Positions 6,432-7,615 of a stretch of 7,615 nucleotides of DNA are shown piece by piece (positions within the stretch are counted from its first letter, which is position 1; each line of letters starts with the position of its first letter). Source of the DNA: Bacteroidales bacterium (GTDB lineage: Bacteria; Bacteroidota; Bacteroidia; Bacteroidales; Muribaculaceae); contig JAUNCU010000140.1 in assembly GCA_030526455.1 (NCBI GenBank), forward strand, positions 1 through 7,615, written 5' to 3'. The notes beneath the pieces were generated by a model. It had not been told where the DNA came from and made no database searches. It worked only from the letters and a program-made list of their open reading frames with translations. The position numbers were made by a program, and so were the translations under genes.

Positions 6432-7286
6432 TCATCCATTGGGTATGCCTCCAGCCTGCTTAAAGGCCAGCGGCGAAAGGCCCGTCATCTTGCGGAAGAA
6501 TTTGCCCATGCTCGACTGGTCGGCGAATGCATATTTGTAGGCTATCTCCTTCAGCGAGAGACCGCTCACCTTGATTTCGCGCTTGAGTTTGGCGATGAGC
6601 ACGTCCGAAATCAGTTCCTTTGCGCCCTTGCCAGTCTTCTGCTTGCAGATGTCGCTCAAGTATTTTGTGGTGATATTGAGTTTACCGGCATAGAACGCCA
6701 CCTCATGCTCGCGGTCGCCATTGCTCGACACCAGGTGCACGAAGTCGCGGAAGTAGGTGTCGGCCATGGTGTAGACGGGTGGCTGCGAGAAGTTTCCGGC
6801 GCGCATCTCGCCTTCGGCCATCACCAGGAGCATGCTGCGGAAAATGCATCCCGCCACCTCCAGCGAGTGCTGACTGCCCTCGATTGAGTCGTACATATAG
6901 AGGCTCTTCATGAGGCTGCACAACAATTGCCACTCGTGTTCGTCGACCACTTGCTTAGCGGGGTGGGCATAGAGCACGCCCAGTTTTTCGGTGGGCACAC
7001 CCACGAGAATGTCGCGAGTGAACGAGTCGGCCACCAGCAGCACCCACGCCTTGAAATCGTGAGAAATCTCCAGAAATCGGGGCTGAATCACGTGCGACCC
7101 CAGCAGGCGGGTGCACTTTTCGATGGTCACGCGCTGCATATTGCCCTCAATCACCGCTTTGCCGTCTTCGCAAAGGAGCAGCACGCTCAACTGCGACTCA
7201 TCGGGAAGTTGCACCAATCGCGACGAAGCGTCGATGTGATACACAGCGTAGCCGCTATTATGCAATATTTGTCGAATTGTATTCAT
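6432..7286 (-). CDS. AraC-family transcriptional regulator
   Basis: A 284-residue regulator with an N-terminal cupin-like sensing part (about residues 15-160) and a C-terminal AraC DNA-binding domain with two helix-turn-helix units. The first is around 196-216 (AFYAGKLNITTKYLSDICKQ). The second covers about 243-277 (LSLKEIAYKYAF, then SSMGKFFRKMTGLSPLAFKQ), ending in the family signature GLSP. There is no membrane segment. I start it at the ATG at 7286; a TTG at 7307 would add seven residues but falls inside the promoter-like box, so it is less likely. The exporter gene follows 56 bp downstream on the same strand. Regulators of this kind often control an adjacent MFS exporter, so it may respond to the exported compound; that link is inference. 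Confidence 0.9.
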   Translation of the reverse strand: MNTIRQILHNSGYAVYHIDASSRLVQLPDESQLSVLLLCEDGKAVIEGNMQRVTIEKCTRLLGSHVIQPRFLEISHDFKAWVLLVADSFTRDILVGVPTEKLGVLYAHPAKQVVDEHEWQLLCSLMKSLYMYDSIEGSQHSLEVAGCIFRSMLLVMAEGEMRAGNFSQPPVYTMADTYFRDFVHLVSSNGDREHEVAFYAGKLNITTKYLSDICKQKTGKGAKELISDVLIAKLKREIKVSGLSLKEIAYKYAFADQSSMGKFFRKMTGLSPLAFKQAGGIPNG

Positions 7287-7304
7287 GATTTCACATTTTG
7301 ACCA

Positions 7305-7312
7305 CAAAAATA
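7305..7312 (-). promoter_or_regulatory. Candidate -7 box for the AraC-exporter unit
   Basis: On the minus strand TATTTTTG (7312 to 7305) matches TAnnTTTG. No good TTTG -33 box is seen at the expected 19-21 bp upstream, which would fit a promoter needing an activator. The predicted leader before the ATG at 7286 is short, roughly 13 nt. It overlaps the alternative TTG codon at 7307 and so argues for the ATG start. Confidence 0.4.
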
Positions 7313-7432
7313 GAAAAAAGTAAGGATAAAAGCCACCTATTATGCATTTTTTAACAAATAATTAAACACCCCCCACCATCAGCCCACCGAAAACTCAAAA
7401 CGTAGTTATTTATAATCGAATACACCAGGCAC

Positions 7433-7478
7433 GCACCATCTGCACGCACCAGCGAGCACCATCTGCAAGCACTGGCGT
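7433..7478. repeat. 23-bp imperfect tandem repeat, two copies
   Basis: GCACCATCTGCA begins at 7433 and again at 7456. The two 23-bp units match at 19 positions, and a truncated third copy starts with GCAC at 7479. It lies about 150 bp upstream of the AraC start codon. Direct repeats upstream of an AraC gene can be operator half-sites, but the distance is long and there is no other support. Confidence 0.5.
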
Positions 7479-7512
7479 GCACTCTCCAAGGGTGTAGCAA
7501 AACCCAGAATAT

Positions 7513-7606
7513 AGTAGGGGGGGTGATACATCGCGCCCGCGCTAGGCGAATGCTATCATATTGATTACCAACGCCTAATGCGGACGCGATGTATCGCGTC
7601 CCTACC
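7513..7606. repeat. Near-palindromic REP/MITE-like element, copy B
   Basis: This is a second copy of the element at 5041-5133, in the same orientation. The right-hand 71 bp, from CGCGC to CCCTACCAT, differ from copy A at only about five positions. The left arm is more diverged: it has a run of seven G (7517-7523) where copy A reads GGGACGC, with a one-base length change. The right arm GGACGCGATGTATCGCGTCC is itself palindromic. The two copies stand on either side of the AraC-exporter pair. Confidence 0.72.
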
Positions 7607-7615
7607 ATGAATTTC

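Larger units (their letters stand above)
7313..7615. other. Non-coding right edge upstream of the AraC gene
   Basis: About 300 bp with no supported gene. It contains an AT-rich stretch next to the regulator promoter, a C-rich patch near 7368-7380, a 23-bp tandem repeat (7433-7478) and copy B of the palindromic element (7513-7606). An 85-codon minus-strand frame (7351-7608) starts inside the palindromic element and reads through the tandem repeat, so I treat it as spurious. Confidence 0.6.

Noticed and set aside
5290..6540. 416-codon plus-strand frame opposite the exporter
   Set aside because: It is His-, Glu- and Ala-rich with no motif, spans the exporter and the end of the regulator, and is a shadow of the opposite strand.
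7351..7608. 85-codon minus-strand open frame at the right edge
   Set aside because: Its start codon lies in palindromic element copy B and the rest covers a tandem repeat; the product has no recognisable features.
1..7615. Search for CRISPR arrays, tRNA or rRNA genes, transposases, toxin-antitoxin pairs or defence genes
   Set aside because: None was seen by eye. Repeats present are too few or lack regular spacers for CRISPR, and every long gene has a clear ordinary family.

Overview
The window looks like chromosomal DNA from a member of the Bacteroidales (for example the Prevotella, Muribaculaceae or Bacteroides lineages). Three things suggest this. The promoter-like sequences fit the Bacteroidetes pattern (TTTG, about 19 bp, TAnnTTTG). 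Start codons lack clear Shine-Dalgarno sequences. The gene set (MtaB, an LpxL-type acyltransferase, a family 2 glycosyltransferase, an ADP-ribosylglycohydrolase, a Bcr/CflA-type exporter and an AraC regulator) is ordinary for that group. Genus cannot be fixed from the sequence alone.

Layout from left to right. Positions 1-298 are AT-rich and non-coding, with a 129-bp inverted-repeat element (37-165) and a strong stem-loop (205-242) that reads as the terminator of the first operon. Positions 299-3606 hold a tight minus-strand operon, transcribed mtaB, then the lipid A-type acyltransferase, then the glycosyltransferase, with gaps of only 22 and 19 bp. Positions 3607-3770 are a divergent promoter region. 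Positions 3771-4580 encode an ADP-ribosylglycohydrolase on the plus strand. Positions 4581-5190 are a 610-bp convergent intergenic region filled with repeats: a 33-bp tandem repeat, small GC-rich hairpins and a 93-bp near-palindromic element. Positions 5191-7286 hold a minus-strand pair, an AraC-type regulator followed 56 bp later by an MFS exporter. Positions 7287-7615 are upstream DNA with a 23-bp tandem repeat and a second copy of the 93-bp element.

The genes suggest three units. mtaB and the two envelope genes share one transcript, combining tRNA A37 methylthiolation with outer-membrane lipid or glycan synthesis. The ADP-ribosylglycohydrolase stands alone under its own promoter. The regulator and exporter probably form an inducible efflux unit.

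I see no defence system, prophage, CRISPR array, RNA gene or complete transposon, and no clearly new multi-gene system. The part most worth a second look is the non-coding DNA: two same-orientation copies of a palindromic REP/MITE-like element bracket the regulator-exporter pair, and a different inverted-repeat element sharing a GGGACG core lies at the left edge.
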